Assembly (NCBI GenBank): GCA_046259385.1
Contig: JBJYWI010000176.1
Span: 1 to 21,154, forward strand
Origin: CAVWDI01 sp046259385
GTDB taxonomy: Bacteria > Chloroflexota > Anaerolineae > Anaerolineales > UBA4823
Direction: 5' to 3'
Length of the DNA: 21,154 nucleotides
Both the position numbers and the translations under genes were made by a program. The notes under the pieces were generated by a model, which worked only from the letters and a program-made list of their open reading frames with translations, did no database searches and was not told the DNA's origin. Positions 7,999-14,826 of this stretch are shown one piece after another. Position 1 is the first letter of the stretch. Each line of letters begins with the position of its first letter.

Positions 7999-8874
7999 CT
8001 AACTGCTATGGGCCTCCCTCCAGGCTGTTGAATCTGGAGTAAACAGAGGGCTGCCAAATTGATCTATCCCAAATTGTGAGATTTTCTCTTGGGTCGGTAA
8101 TGAAACGAGCCAATCGATGAATTGATTTGCTAAATCGACCTTGATGTGATCGCCTTTGTCCGGATTGACAGCCATGACACCGTAGGGATTAAACAGGATT
8201 GGATCGCCTTCTACCAATATTACCAGGTTGGTGCCTTCCAGGGTCCGGGCTAGGTAAGTTGCCCGATCACTTAGCGTATAAGCTTTTTCTTCATCAGCCA
8301 TCGTCAGCACTGCACCCATGCCCTGACCGGCAGAAATGTACCAATCTCCGGTCGGTTCGATCCCTGTTTCACTCCAGATGGCTTTCTCTTTGGTATGAGT
8401 ACCAGAATCGTCACCGCGGGAAACAAATGGCGATTGAGCTTCAGCGATTTTCTTGAAAGCTTCAGCAGCATTGGTCAAACCGGCAATACCGGCAAGATCA
8501 TCTTCCGGGCCAACGATTACAAAATCGTTATACATGACATCCTCGCGTCGAACGCCATGACCAGCAGCCATGAATTCGTCTTCAAGCGCCCTGGCGTGTA
8601 CAAGCAGGACATCCGCATTTCCATCCTCACCAAGTTGAAGTGCCTGGCCGGTACCCACTGCAACCACATTGACATCAATCTTGAACTCCTCTTCGAAATC
8701 AGGGAGGATAAACCCTAGTAAACCAGAATCTTCGGTGCTGGTGGTGGTTGCCAAGATCAGTTGTTGAGTTTCTCCGGATTGGGATCCTTTGTTATCTGGA
8801 GACTGGCTGCATGCAACGAGCAGTAGGGATATGAAAACGGTGATATAGATTGTGTGCCGGATTGCTTTCTTCAT
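7999..8874 (-). CDS. tupA: Tungstate-binding lipoprotein of an ABC transporter
   Basis: Extracytoplasmic receptor that captures tungstate and delivers it to TupB. A lipoprotein signal peptide is clear: basic MKKAIRH, a hydrophobic core, then the lipobox LLVAC with Cys22. The TupA signature TTTSTEDSGLL (43-53) is followed by a VGTGQALQLGEDGNADVLLVHA segment characteristic of the family, and SRGDDSGTH also fits the ligand pocket. Its 291 residues are typical. AGGAG lies 8 nt before the ATG, much stronger than the sites of tupB and tupC. The gene is last in the operon (order B-C-A), 113 nt after tupC. Both features would favour high expression of the receptor. Specificity for tungstate over molybdate is by family, not proven. 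Confidence 0.93.
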   Translation of the reverse strand: MKKAIRHTIYITVFISLLLVACSQSPDNKGSQSGETQQLILATTTSTEDSGLLGFILPDFEEEFKIDVNVVAVGTGQALQLGEDGNADVLLVHARALEDEFMAAGHGVRREDVMYNDFVIVGPEDDLAGIAGLTNAAEAFKKIAEAQSPFVSRGDDSGTHTKEKAIWSETGIEPTGDWYISAGQGMGAVLTMADEEKAYTLSDRATYLARTLEGTNLVILVEGDPILFNPYGVMAVNPDKGDHIKVDLANQFIDWLVSLPTQEKISQFGIDQFGSPLFTPDSTAWREAHSS

Positions 8875-8987
8875 TTGTGGATCTCCTAAATCGGTTATGA
8901 TTTTCGAACGATAATCGTGGTTTCTTGCTCTCCAATTTTTCTAATTCGAGATATTTGAATTTGGAATGGAAGTCTTAGCTGTGCTGA

Positions 8988-9719
8988 TCAGTAGACCATT
9001 TCTCCGCGGATGAATGCTTCAGTGCGAGAATCCTTTGGATTCTGAAAGAATTCTTGAACCTCAGCAACTTCAACGAGTTCGCCGTTGAGCATTAAGGCCA
9101 CCCGCTTTGCTAATCTCTGAGCCTGGAATATGTTGTGCGTCACGATAATAATTGTTGTCTTATTTTTATTGTTGAGTTCTTTTACTGTATCTTCAATGAG
9201 GCTCACATTGTAAGGGTCTAAATTTGTGGTTGGTTCATCCAGGAGCAGAATTTCAGGTTGAATCACCATTGCCCTGGCCAAAGCCACCCGTTGAGCCTCA
9301 CCTCCTGAAAGAGTTCGGGCCCGCCTCTGGGAAAATTCTGATAAGCCGACTCTCTGTAAAACATCTTCTATCTTTTGACTTGAATCTTGTGAACTACGTA
9401 TTTTCAATCCGAATTGAATGTTTGCCCATACACTACGGTTCAGTAATAAAGAAGTCTGGAAAACGGTCGTCACCCGACGTCTTAAAGCAATTGGTATATC
9501 GTGCTGGGCTGAAAAATCGTGCATGTGGTAGATGATTTTTCCCTCTGAGGGTGGTTCTAAGAAATTCATCAAGCGTAAAATCGTGCTCTTCCCTGCGCCA
9601 CTTGGGCCAACTATGGCGAAGATTTCACCTGAGAAAATATCTAATGAATCGACGTGTAAAACGCAACGATTTTCATATTCTTTTTTCAAATTACGCAAAC
9701 GGAATATGACCTCATCCAT
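8988..9719 (-). CDS. tupC: Tungstate ABC transporter ATP-binding protein
   Basis: ATPase that powers uptake through TupB at the cytoplasmic face. All nucleotide-binding motifs are intact: Walker A GPSGAGKST (38-46), Q-loop Gln88 in VFQTS, ABC signature LSGGEAQ (137-143), Walker B ILLLDEP (157-163) and switch His195 in VTHN. At 243 residues it is a minimal ABC domain without the C-terminal TOBE regulatory domain found in ModC-type ATPases. Its ATG overlaps the tupB stop by one base (TAATG), with GGAAGAG about 9-10 nt upstream. Position between tupB and tupA fixes its partners. Confidence 0.92.
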   Translation of the reverse strand: MDEVIFRLRNLKKEYENRCVLHVDSLDIFSGEIFAIVGPSGAGKSTILRLMNFLEPPSEGKIIYHMHDFSAQHDIPIALRRRVTTVFQTSLLLNRSVWANIQFGLKIRSSQDSSQKIEDVLQRVGLSEFSQRRARTLSGGEAQRVALARAMVIQPEILLLDEPTTNLDPYNVSLIEDTVKELNNKNKTTIIIVTHNIFQAQRLAKRVALMLNGELVEVAEVQEFFQNPKDSRTEAFIRGEMVY

Positions 9720-10378
9720 TATTCAGTATCTCTTCCCTGCAGGCGAAGCATAACAAGATTGGCGATAAAAGTGAGCGACATGAGCACTGCACCAAGGGCA
9801 ATTGCCAGATCAAAATTCCCTTTACGGGTTTCCAGTACCACAGCTGTTGTCAGCACCCTGGTCTGGTGTTCTATATTTCCCCCAACCAGCATGACCGCTC
9901 CTACTTCGGAAATGATGCTACCAAACCCAGCGACTATTGCGACAATGACCCCTAAACGGGCTTCGCTGAGGATTGTCCAGGCAGTCTGGCGATCGCTTGC
10001 CCCCAGCGCACGGATTTGAGTATGCAATTCCGGATTTACACCCATCACAGCTGCCATCGTGAAACCTGCCACAAGGGGAAACGAAATGACGGCTTGTGCG
10101 AGGATCATTGCACCAGGGGTAAATAGGGACGGTATGAATGCCAGATCAAGGTTGCGCAGTGGTCCACTGTTGGAGAGTAAAAGATAAACAAGCAATCCGA
10201 TCACCACTGGAGGAAACCCCATTCCAGTGTACAGTAAGACCATGATCAATCGCCGTCCAGGAAATCGCTTCAATCCCATCACAGCACCGACCGGTATTCC
10301 CACCAGCGCGCTGAAGAGCAGGGCGATTCCAGAAACCTTTAGTGATAATGTGACAATCTCGATTAAATCAGGAATCAT
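9719..10378 (-). CDS. tupB: Tungstate ABC transporter permease
   Basis: Membrane channel subunit of the tungstate importer, with about five or six hydrophobic helices in 219 residues. The cytoplasmic EAA-type loop that docks onto the ATPase is ALGASDRQTAWTILSEARLG (about 124-143). Segments such as VGIPVGAVMGLKRFPGRR and GSIISEVGAVMLVGGNIEHQTR are characteristic of TupB permeases. It is first in the tupB-tupC-tupA order. The ribosome-binding site is weak (AAGAAT), and the predicted leader is about 66 nt, running from a promoter overlapped by an inverted repeat. Confidence 0.92.
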   Translation of the reverse strand: MIPDLIEIVTLSLKVSGIALLFSALVGIPVGAVMGLKRFPGRRLIMVLLYTGMGFPPVVIGLLVYLLLSNSGPLRNLDLAFIPSLFTPGAMILAQAVISFPLVAGFTMAAVMGVNPELHTQIRALGASDRQTAWTILSEARLGVIVAIVAGFGSIISEVGAVMLVGGNIEHQTRVLTTAVVLETRKGNFDLAIALGAVLMSLTFIANLVMLRLQGRDTE

Positions 10379-10434
10379 GATTAATATTCTTGAAGATTAA
10401 TAACCAGTTTAATTAATCAAATGTTACTGTATAG

Positions 10435-10450
10435 CTTGTACCAGTACAAG
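10435..10450. promoter_or_regulatory. Inverted repeat, candidate operator for the GntR-type tup regulator
   Basis: CTTGTAC-CA-GTACAAG is a perfect 7+7-bp inverted repeat with a 2-bp spacer. It lies directly downstream of the extended -10 box of tupB and covers the predicted transcription start near 10445. GT...AC half-sites are typical of GntR-family operators, and a GntR-type gene lies immediately upstream. Repression of tupBCA by the bound regulator is inference. A repeat of this length could occur about once by chance in the window; the location is what makes it notable. Confidence 0.5.
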
Positions 10451-10451
10451 T

Positions 10452-10460
10452 ATTATAACA
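10452..10460 (-). promoter_or_regulatory. Extended -10 promoter of tupBCA
   Basis: TGTTATAAT on the minus strand is a perfect extended -10 element (TGn plus TATAAT). No strong -35 hexamer lies at 16-18 bp, as is usual for extended -10 promoters. Transcription would begin near 10445, leaving about 66 nt of leader before tupB. The rest of the 166-bp gap (10379-10544) is AT-rich and shows nothing else clear. Confidence 0.55.
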
Positions 10461-10544
10461 CTCAATTTTTATGTCTAAGTGAATTGAGATTGATAGAATG
10501 GTAAAAATAGAAGTACGATTTCCCCGTGAAAATTTATTGTGGGT

Positions 10545-11642
10545 CTATAAATTAATCCATACTAATCTGCCAGTCTGGTGAGAATCGTAGCCCATAAATT
10601 TAGCGATTTCCACTTTCGCTTTTTCCCCGGTCAGCCAATCCATCAAATTGCGAACAGGGGGATTATCAGTCGATTTCGCTGGAATTATCAGATCATATCT
10701 CTCTAAAGTCAGGGGAAGAAAGTCTAATCCATACCTATCAGCTGCAGCTTCCAGACCCAATCCTAGATCCGCTTCATGCTCGGCAATAGCAAGGGCGATT
10801 TCTAAATGAGTCCGTTTCTCGTTTCTGTAGCCGTTAATTTGATCTGCTTGAAGACCTGTTTCTTGAAGGTTCGCATCAAGCCAAACCCGTGAGCCAGACC
10901 CGGGTTGCCGGTTGATGAATCTTAATTCTGGCCGCATTAAATCCTCTAAACCCGTAACCTGATTCGGATTCCCTTTCGGGAGAATGAGGCCTAAACGCCG
11001 ATGAGCGAGGGTTTGAACAGCCATCTTTTGACCAGGGAGTAAGCGGCGCACAAAAGGCAGATTATAGGTGTCACTTTCCTGGTCCCAGAGATGGCAGCCA
11101 GCTAATTCGGTTCTTCCCTCGGCCAGCGCAATTAAACCACCTAAACTTCCAACAAACTCAACCTGGAAATCGAACCCTGGAGCAACCTCGAAAAAATTGC
11201 CTGCCAGCCAGGAAATGAATAGATCATGGCTTCCAGAAAAGCGCACTTTCCTGGGTGGGGGTGTTGATTCAGTAGTTTCCAAAATTCTCCAGCGATCTAA
11301 TGCCTGACTTACTGCACTCTCTGCTTCAGAAGGTGAATAGCCAGTCGCGAAGACTTCCAGGAGAAATGACTCCGCACGGTGAACCAGAGCCGCCCTGCGC
11401 AAAGGGGTTTCTGCATGATCTGGCATTGCATTGGCAACTTTTGTGCCCTGTCCGGCATGGCTGATAACCAATCCCTGCCTGGAAAGTTCCTGGTATGCTT
11501 TTTGTACTGTGCCTACTGTACAATTCCATTGTGAAGCCATATTTCGAAGAGAGGGTAACCTGTCACCAGGTTTCAAATTTCCACTGAAAATTTCTTGCCG
11601 AATATTCTCGGCGATCTGTTGGTAAAGATAATTGTCTGCCAT
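10545..11642 (-). CDS. GntR-type one-component regulator with solute-binding-like effector domain, likely tungstate/molybdate sensor
   Basis: A 365-residue DNA-binding protein. Residues about 4-70 form a GntR winged helix (YQQIAENIRQEIFSG, PSLRNMASQWNCTVGTVQKAY, GLVISHAGQGT). Residues about 132-355 resemble periplasmic oxyanion-binding proteins (the PBP_like domain seen in molybdate-linked regulators), with GSHD at 136-139, RQPGSGSR at 245-252 and an EADLGLGLEAAA segment. It lacks a signal peptide, so this domain senses ligand in the cytoplasm. The gene is directly upstream of tupBCA on the same strand, which implicates it in tungstate-responsive control. A TTG 36 bases further upstream would extend the frame, but that TTG is the predicted -35 box. 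The ATG at 11642 has no ribosome-binding site and may be leaderless. Ligand identity is inference. Confidence 0.85.
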   Translation of the reverse strand: MADNYLYQQIAENIRQEIFSGNLKPGDRLPSLRNMASQWNCTVGTVQKAYQELSRQGLVISHAGQGTKVANAMPDHAETPLRRAALVHRAESFLLEVFATGYSPSEAESAVSQALDRWRILETTESTPPPRKVRFSGSHDLFISWLAGNFFEVAPGFDFQVEFVGSLGGLIALAEGRTELAGCHLWDQESDTYNLPFVRRLLPGQKMAVQTLAHRRLGLILPKGNPNQVTGLEDLMRPELRFINRQPGSGSRVWLDANLQETGLQADQINGYRNEKRTHLEIALAIAEHEADLGLGLEAAADRYGLDFLPLTLERYDLIIPAKSTDNPPVRNLMDWLTGEKAKVEIAKFMGYDSHQTGRLVWINL

Positions 11643-11649
11643 GATCAGA

Positions 11650-11678
11650 AGTATAGAATCAACCCGCTGGATTTGCAA
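11650..11678 (-). promoter_or_regulatory. Promoter of the tup regulator, predicting a leaderless mRNA
   Basis: On the minus strand, TTGCAA (11678-11673) and TATACT (11655-11650) are separated by exactly 17 bp, matching 4 and 5 of 6 consensus bases. TATACT ends 7 nt before the ATG at 11642, so the predicted start coincides with the start codon. The gene has no Shine-Dalgarno sequence, in agreement. Confidence 0.5.
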
Positions 11679-11842
11679 GGTAAGTGGGAGGTGAATTACA
11701 ACTCGTTTCGAGATGTTCTGTTATTGTTAGCAAAATACAACCCATCCTGGAATAAGGCTACCTTGCGTGTAGCAGAATTATACGAATTATATTTATCATC
11801 CGGTTGGTACCAATTTCGGGGAATAACTGGGTGGTGTAACGA

Positions 11843-11848
11843 TATAAT
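11843..11848 (+). promoter_or_regulatory. Possible -10 box of the glycosyltransferase gene
   Basis: TATAAT at 11843-11848 would start transcription near 11855, 35 nt before the ATG at 11890. No recognisable -35 hexamer or TGn extension accompanies it. The remaining gap (11679-11842) holds a 10-bp palindrome, TTGGTACCAA (11804-11813), of unknown meaning and no gene I can support. Confidence 0.25.
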
Positions 11849-11889
11849 TATCTATCTAAGAGCTGGAATAACCAGGTATTTGTATCGTT

Positions 11890-13692
11890 ATGAGTCACGA
11901 ACGAAAAACACACTTTTTTTGGGTTGCAGCGACAATTTTGGCGGTACTTGGCGTGGTTTTGTCCAGCCTGCTATTGTTCAGTCCATTCAATCTCCAGAAG
12001 AATTTTCTAGATACGCTGGCGTCTGATAACAACCTAGAGTCTTTCACATATAGTATTTACCAGCAGATCAAGATAATCTCGATTTTCCCGGGATTGTTTT
12101 TTCTAATCCTAACGCTTTATCTTGTCATTTTCAGAGAACATGCAGAAAAAAAGGTTGGAAGATTCCTGGAGAGGGGGCAGGTCCTTATTGAGCGTCTGAA
12201 GCATGACACTCTGATCGCATACCAGGCTTTGATTCCGAGCAGGGATGAAGTAATCCCACTGGTATTTGTATCCGGGATCACAATCCTTGGCGCTTTTTTC
12301 AGGTATGCGTACCTCTGGAGGCCAATGGGCCATGATGAATCCTATACCTTCATGGCATTTGCATACCGCGGGCTCAGGTTTGTACTTACCGACTATCATT
12401 TACCGAATAATCATGTGTTTCATACGATTCTGGTCAACCTGTTCTACCAATTATTTGGTGATTCACCAGCAGTCATCCGATTACCGGCTTTCATAGCAGG
12501 TATCATGATAATTCCCGCAACATATATTGTCGCCCGCAAGTTCTATGATTGGAAAATTGGCATACTTGCCAGCAGCATTGTGGCGTACTTGCCAGTGATG
12601 GTTGATTATTCCACTACTGCGCGCGGCTATACGATCATTACTCTGTTCTCGCTTTTGCTCATTGCGTTAGCAGTTTATGTCAAGGACCATATAAACATCA
12701 TTGCTTGGTTGCTGATCGTTGGATTTTCAAGTTTGGGGCTTTACACGATTCCTACCATGATTTACCCAGTTGGGATGACATTTACCTGGTTATTCTTATC
12801 CAGGTTGATCGGTGACGTAAATCCGGATTATGGTAAGCAATTCATACGATATTTTATTCTCTCCATGATTGGGATAACCATCATAACGGGCCTGTTATAT
12901 TCTCCCATTGTGCTTACATCTGGAATTGGATCGATTATTGGCAATGAGGTGGTAGAAACCTTAAGCTGGTCAGATTTTATTCAAAGTTTACTGCCCCGTA
13001 TTCGCAACACATGGCAGGAATGGAATCGAGATGTATTACCAGGTGTTTCATGGGTGGCATTAATCGGTTTGTTTGCTTCATTTTTTGTGCCAAAGCTTCC
13101 CAAGAATCATCGAATTCCACTGATCCTGGCGGGGCTTTTGTGGATTTCAACTGCCTTATTGATCCAGAGAGTCGCACCCTGGCCACGCATCTGGTTATTT
13201 CTGTTACCTTTTTTTGTGATATGGATTTCCGCAGGAATAGTTGGGCTTATTTTCCTCCTGGATGGTAAATCTCCTTACAGCAATATCTGGGTCAGAGTAG
13301 CTGTGGGTGTACTCGTAATCATCCCATTAACAGCTGGGCTGGTCAGGGGTTATGGTCAATATTCGGAAAAGCTCCATGCCCAAGGGGAAATTGAACAGGT
13401 GGCGGACTTTCTCCAAGATTATCTGCGTTCTGGAGATGTCGTCGTGGTTACTTCACCGGATACGGTCGTATTGCAATATTATCTCTTACGAAATGAGCTC
13501 GATAGAAATTATACTGAAGTAGATGAGGAGAAAGAAGCCTCAAGATCCATTGTGGTTGTGAACCAGGCGCTAAACCAAACCCTTGAATCTGTTCTCAAAC
13601 GCAGGTCTTATTTAGAAGACGTTCAACTAGGCTCCGTAAAAGAAATTTATCATTCAAGAAGATTTATTCTTTACGAGCTTTCGAGCCAGTAA
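11890..13692 (+). CDS. Membrane GT-C glycosyltransferase, family 39 / ArnT-PMT-like
   Basis: A 600-residue polytopic protein expected to move a sugar from a polyprenyl-phosphate donor to an acceptor at the outer face of the membrane. The catalytic acidic pair of the first external loop is visible in GHDESYTF (Asp149-Glu150). It is followed by LPNNHVFHTILVNLFYQLFG, a recurrent motif of this family, and by RLPAFIAGIMIIPATY and STTARGYT. Roughly a dozen hydrophobic helices are followed by a soluble C-terminal part (about 495-600). Residues 1-120 form an additional N-terminal region with two hydrophobic segments and a charged linker, preceding the normal start of the GT-C core. The acceptor is unknown and no other cell-envelope genes are nearby. 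The ribosome-binding site is weak. The last 29 nt overlap the end of the convergent EamA gene. Confidence 0.82.
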   Translation: MSHERKTHFFWVAATILAVLGVVLSSLLLFSPFNLQKNFLDTLASDNNLESFTYSIYQQIKIISIFPGLFFLILTLYLVIFREHAEKKVGRFLERGQVLIERLKHDTLIAYQALIPSRDEVIPLVFVSGITILGAFFRYAYLWRPMGHDESYTFMAFAYRGLRFVLTDYHLPNNHVFHTILVNLFYQLFGDSPAVIRLPAFIAGIMIIPATYIVARKFYDWKIGILASSIVAYLPVMVDYSTTARGYTIITLFSLLLIALAVYVKDHINIIAWLLIVGFSSLGLYTIPTMIYPVGMTFTWLFLSRLIGDVNPDYGKQFIRYFILSMIGITIITGLLYSPIVLTSGIGSIIGNEVVETLSWSDFIQSLLPRIRNTWQEWNRDVLPGVSWVALIGLFASFFVPKLPKNHRIPLILAGLLWISTALLIQRVAPWPRIWLFLLPFFVIWISAGIVGLIFLLDGKSPYSNIWVRVAVGVLVIIPLTAGLVRGYGQYSEKLHAQGEIEQVADFLQDYLRSGDVVVVTSPDTVVLQYYLLRNELDRNYTEVDEEKEASRSIVVVNQALNQTLESVLKRRSYLEDVQLGSVKEIYHSRRFILYELSSQ

Positions 13693-14596
13693 TTTTCCTC
13701 CCAGGTAATTGGATTAAGATAACTGAGCTTAAAATCAAAATCCCACCCAGGACCTGCGGGATCCTCAATTCTTCGGAAAATACCCACCATCCCAATACTG
13801 TAGCGACGAAGGGTTCAAAAGTGGCTACAATACTGGCATTCACTGCTGGAATTTTCTGCAGACCGCTGTAAAAAGCCAATCCCCCTCCCAATGTGGGTAA
13901 GACACCCAGCAAGAGTAACCAGATAGAAAGGGAGGGAGTGGTGATGGTTATTCTCATCTGGGATATATCCTGAAAAAATAATAAAATCAGAGAGCCAATT
14001 CCCAGACCGTATGCGTTCACGGTCCAGGTGCTATATCCTTTTATGGTCAGCTGCTTGTTCAGGAGAATATATGCAGCATATCCAATGCCTGCGCCTAACC
14101 CAATTAGCAATCCCCAGATACTCATATGAAACTGGTTCATATTATAAATACCAGCAATTAATACACTACCTGAAATTGAGAGCACAAGGGCAAGCACCTT
14201 TTTTGAATTCAAGCGGTCTCCCTGGACAAGTATTCCATAAATCGCGACCCATATCGGTGCACTATATAACAAAACGGAAGCGATTCCCATCCCAATTTGA
14301 GTGATTGCAGATATATAAATAATATAAAATCCAGCGATGCCAATTGTCCCAATTCCTAAAAAGAGAGCGAAATCTTCCTTGTGTATTAAAAGATCCCTTC
14401 TTCGCCGAATAAGAACCACAACGAAGGTAATTACGGCAGCAATCAACGCTCTCCAAAAGACGATTTCAACTGGTGCTAAATGGCTTGTGGAATTCAGGTA
14501 TTTATAAAATAACCCCAGCGTTCCCCAAAGAGTCGCTGCAATTAGTATCTGCGAGTAACCAGAGAATTGATCTTTCATTTGAACCAATTTTCTCAC
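13664..14596 (-). CDS. EamA-family (DMT superfamily) transporter
   Basis: A 310-residue membrane protein of about ten helices formed by two tandem EamA repeats (about 14-147 and 157-292), typical of drug/metabolite exporters such as RhaT/YdcZ relatives and amino-acid exporters. ATLWGTLGLFYKYL and VEIVFWRALIAA are characteristic of the first repeat; PTLGGGLAFYSGLQKIPA and ATFEPFVATVLGWWVFSEEL of the second. The start is GTG at 14596 with AGGG 5 nt upstream; an ATG at 14578 would remove six residues and has a weaker site. The substrate cannot be inferred. It ends inside the glycosyltransferase gene on the other strand and has its own good promoter at 14646-14674. Confidence 0.9.
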   Translation of the reverse strand: MRKLVQMKDQFSGYSQILIAATLWGTLGLFYKYLNSTSHLAPVEIVFWRALIAAVITFVVVLIRRRRDLLIHKEDFALFLGIGTIGIAGFYIIYISAITQIGMGIASVLLYSAPIWVAIYGILVQGDRLNSKKVLALVLSISGSVLIAGIYNMNQFHMSIWGLLIGLGAGIGYAAYILLNKQLTIKGYSTWTVNAYGLGIGSLILLFFQDISQMRITITTPSLSIWLLLLGVLPTLGGGLAFYSGLQKIPAVNASIVATFEPFVATVLGWWVFSEELRIPQVLGGILILSSVILIQLPGRKITGSKARKE

Positions 14597-14645
14597 ATCG
14601 ACCCTGGATTTGAACCTCGGAATGGTTGGAGATTAACTGGATTTT

Positions 14646-14674
14646 ATTCTAGTTGTTTAATGCTACAATGTGAA
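14646..14674 (-). promoter_or_regulatory. Promoter of the EamA transporter gene
   Basis: On the minus strand, TTCACA (14674-14669) and TAGAAT (14651-14646) are spaced by 17 bp, each 5 of 6 to consensus. The predicted start near 14639 gives a leader of about 43 nt to the GTG at 14596. It overlaps a plus-strand extended -10 element, so the two promoters may interfere. Confidence 0.55.
14661..14669 (+). promoter_or_regulatory. Extended -10 promoter for a short plus-strand leader transcript
   Basis: TGCTACAAT is an extended -10 element (TGn plus TACAAT, 5 of 6). A start near 14676 would give a transcript of about 130 nt ending at the terminator at 14776-14807, just before proline dehydrogenase. 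No -35 hexamer is evident. Confidence 0.4.
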
Positions 14675-14775
14675 TGGTTATGATTGGATTGGCTGGATCG
14701 TCGCTGTTTTTCTATTCCTATTCCGGACAATCGTCGTCGGTTTTGATTAATTTGTTAATATTGGAGTACTTTTAA
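14670..14775 (+). other. Short leader region with overlapping candidate small ORFs
   Basis: Two overlapping frames are open here. One begins GTG at 14670 and ends TAA at 14750 (26 residues, hydrophobic, MNGYDWIGWIVAVFLFLF then RTIVVGFD, like a single membrane span). The other begins ATG at 14674 or 14680 and ends TAA at 14775, immediately before the terminator stem (33 or 31 residues). Neither has a Shine-Dalgarno sequence. The region may equally be a noncoding leader or small RNA. I do not claim a function. Confidence 0.3.
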
Positions 14776-14807
14776 GTCGGGTCAAATACTGACCTGACCG
14801 TTTTTTT
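14776..14807 (+). terminator. Strong intrinsic terminator directly upstream of proline dehydrogenase
   Basis: A 9-bp stem, GTCGGGTCA (14776-14784) with TGACCTGAC (14790-14798), has one G-U pair and an AATAC loop, and is followed by CG and seven T (14801-14807). This is canonical for the plus strand. It ends 19 nt before the proline dehydrogenase ATG, and the ribosome-binding site AAGGG (14813-14817) starts 5 nt after the T-run. Confidence 0.75.
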
Positions 14808-14826
14808 ATGATAAGGGATTCAGTGT

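Noticed and set aside
11804..11813. TTGGTACCAA palindrome as a second operator of the tup regulator
   Set aside because: A 10-bp palindrome is expected many times in 21 kb by chance, and it does not share the arms of the 10435-10450 repeat.
11595..12026. 143-codon plus-strand frame spanning the regulator start and the glycosyltransferase start
   Set aside because: It overlaps two well-supported genes, lacks a ribosome-binding site, and its translation has no recognisable domain. It is a shadow frame plus intergenic sequence.
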